From contig CAIMLR010000036.1 of the NCBI GenBank assembly GCA_903842345.1, positions 62,001-126,000 on the forward strand: a DNA stretch of 64,000 bases, written 5' to 3'. The first letter of the stretch is position 1. Every line of letters starts with the position of its first letter. Of this stretch, positions 63,862 through 64,000 are shown one piece after another. Below the pieces are notes generated by a model. It saw nothing but the letters and a program-made list of their open reading frames with translations. It had not been told where the DNA came from and did no database searches. Origin of the DNA: an uncultured Myxococcales bacterium. Its GTDB lineage: Bacteria > Myxococcota_A > UBA9042. The position numbers were made by a program, and so were the translations under genes.

Positions 63862-64000
63862 ATGACAGAGTTGCACGCGGCGCCCAGCCACATCCAGGAA
63901 GGTTCGCAGATCCACGTTGGCCGCTTCCGCGGGGCGATCGCGAACCCCAACGTAACAGCGCCTGGCGGCCGTTGGCGCTTGAAAGAATGGAACTATTTGT
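63862..64000 (+). CDS. N-terminus of an unidentified protein (partial, runs off the right edge)
   Basis: An ATG at 63862 with GAGG eight bases upstream opens a frame that stays open for the remaining 46 codons to the window edge. The phrase RFRGAIANPNVTAPGGRWRLKEWNYL is reminiscent of the N terminus of DUF2804 proteins (a tryptophan-rich KEWxY element), but 46 residues are too few to be sure. The direction is divergent from the M74 gene, with 290 bases between that show nothing else definite. Confidence 0.45.
   Translation, partial: MTELHAAPSHIQEGSQIHVGRFRGAIANPNVTAPGGRWRLKEWNYL

Noticed and set aside
63613-63915. A 100-codon minus-strand frame in the gap before the right-edge gene
   Set aside because: No ribosome-binding site, no domain, and it overlaps the start of the better supported plus-strand frame at 63862.

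Overview
The window is a high-GC, gene-dense bacterial chromosome segment. It has about 50 protein genes, no rRNA or tRNA that I could recognise, no CRISPR array and no mobile element. Several traits suggest Myxococcota or a related deltaproteobacterial lineage. There are many secreted lipoproteins with Asp/Thr/Ala-rich linkers and Cys-rich modules. One protein ends in a MYXO-CTERM-like tail. The housekeeping set is Gram-negative in style: Isc system, Grx4-BolA pair, SecA with a SEC-C tail, RpoD-family and ECF sigma factors. The lineage is an inference from these traits, not from a marker gene.

Layout, left to right. 1-4.2 kb: iscR-iscS-iscU-iscA-hscB run leftward, divergent from an Mrp-type iron-sulfur carrier ATPase. 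4.4-9 kb: a DUF465 small protein, mazG with a CBM9-like lipoprotein, and an RpoD-family sigma factor. 9-13 kb: two tandem paralogous lipoproteins of unrecognised family, an AMIN-like envelope protein and a glycosyltransferase-like protein. 13-15 kb: an ECF sigma factor with a membrane-spanning candidate anti-sigma partner. 15-20 kb: an RlmD/TrmA-type methyltransferase, an OB-fold-like lipoprotein overlapping a beta-class DNA methyltransferase, and an M23 endopeptidase. 20-26 kb: cysS, a small membrane protein, korAB and hpf. 25.7-31.7 kb: a Cys-rich lipoprotein, then leftward FHA protein, double-domain U32 protein and chorismate mutase. 31.8-38 kb: NamZ-type muramidase, AI-2E-family permease, cytochrome-c-like lipoprotein and two glycosyltransferases. 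38-45 kb: grx4-bolA, a secreted protein, maf, hutH and secA. 44.8-56 kb: a 1701-residue Cys-rich lipoprotein with lamin-tail-like domains, an ABC-F ATPase, an envelope lipoprotein, a GH25 lysozyme with a sorting tail and a secreted protein. 56-64 kb: a cysteine-synthase-like enzyme, a second DUF465 protein behind an FNR-like box, an alpha/beta hydrolase, a coiled-coil protein, eutB without eutC, a methyltransferase, an M74 murein endopeptidase and the start of one more gene.

Connections. The Isc genes, Mrp and the Grx4-BolA pair supply and traffic Fe-S clusters. KorAB, the RlmD-like enzyme, and apparently both halves of the U32 protein would use such clusters. The most attractive new idea is the 4-base overlap between the U32 gene and a stand-alone chorismate mutase. 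Prephenate, the mutase product, is the reported co-substrate in E. coli U32-dependent RNA hydroxylation, so the pair could be a self-supplying RNA-hydroxylation module. Four peptidoglycan hydrolases of different families (M23, NamZ, GH25, M74) and at least eight acidic-linker or Cys-rich surface proteins point to heavy investment in the cell envelope.
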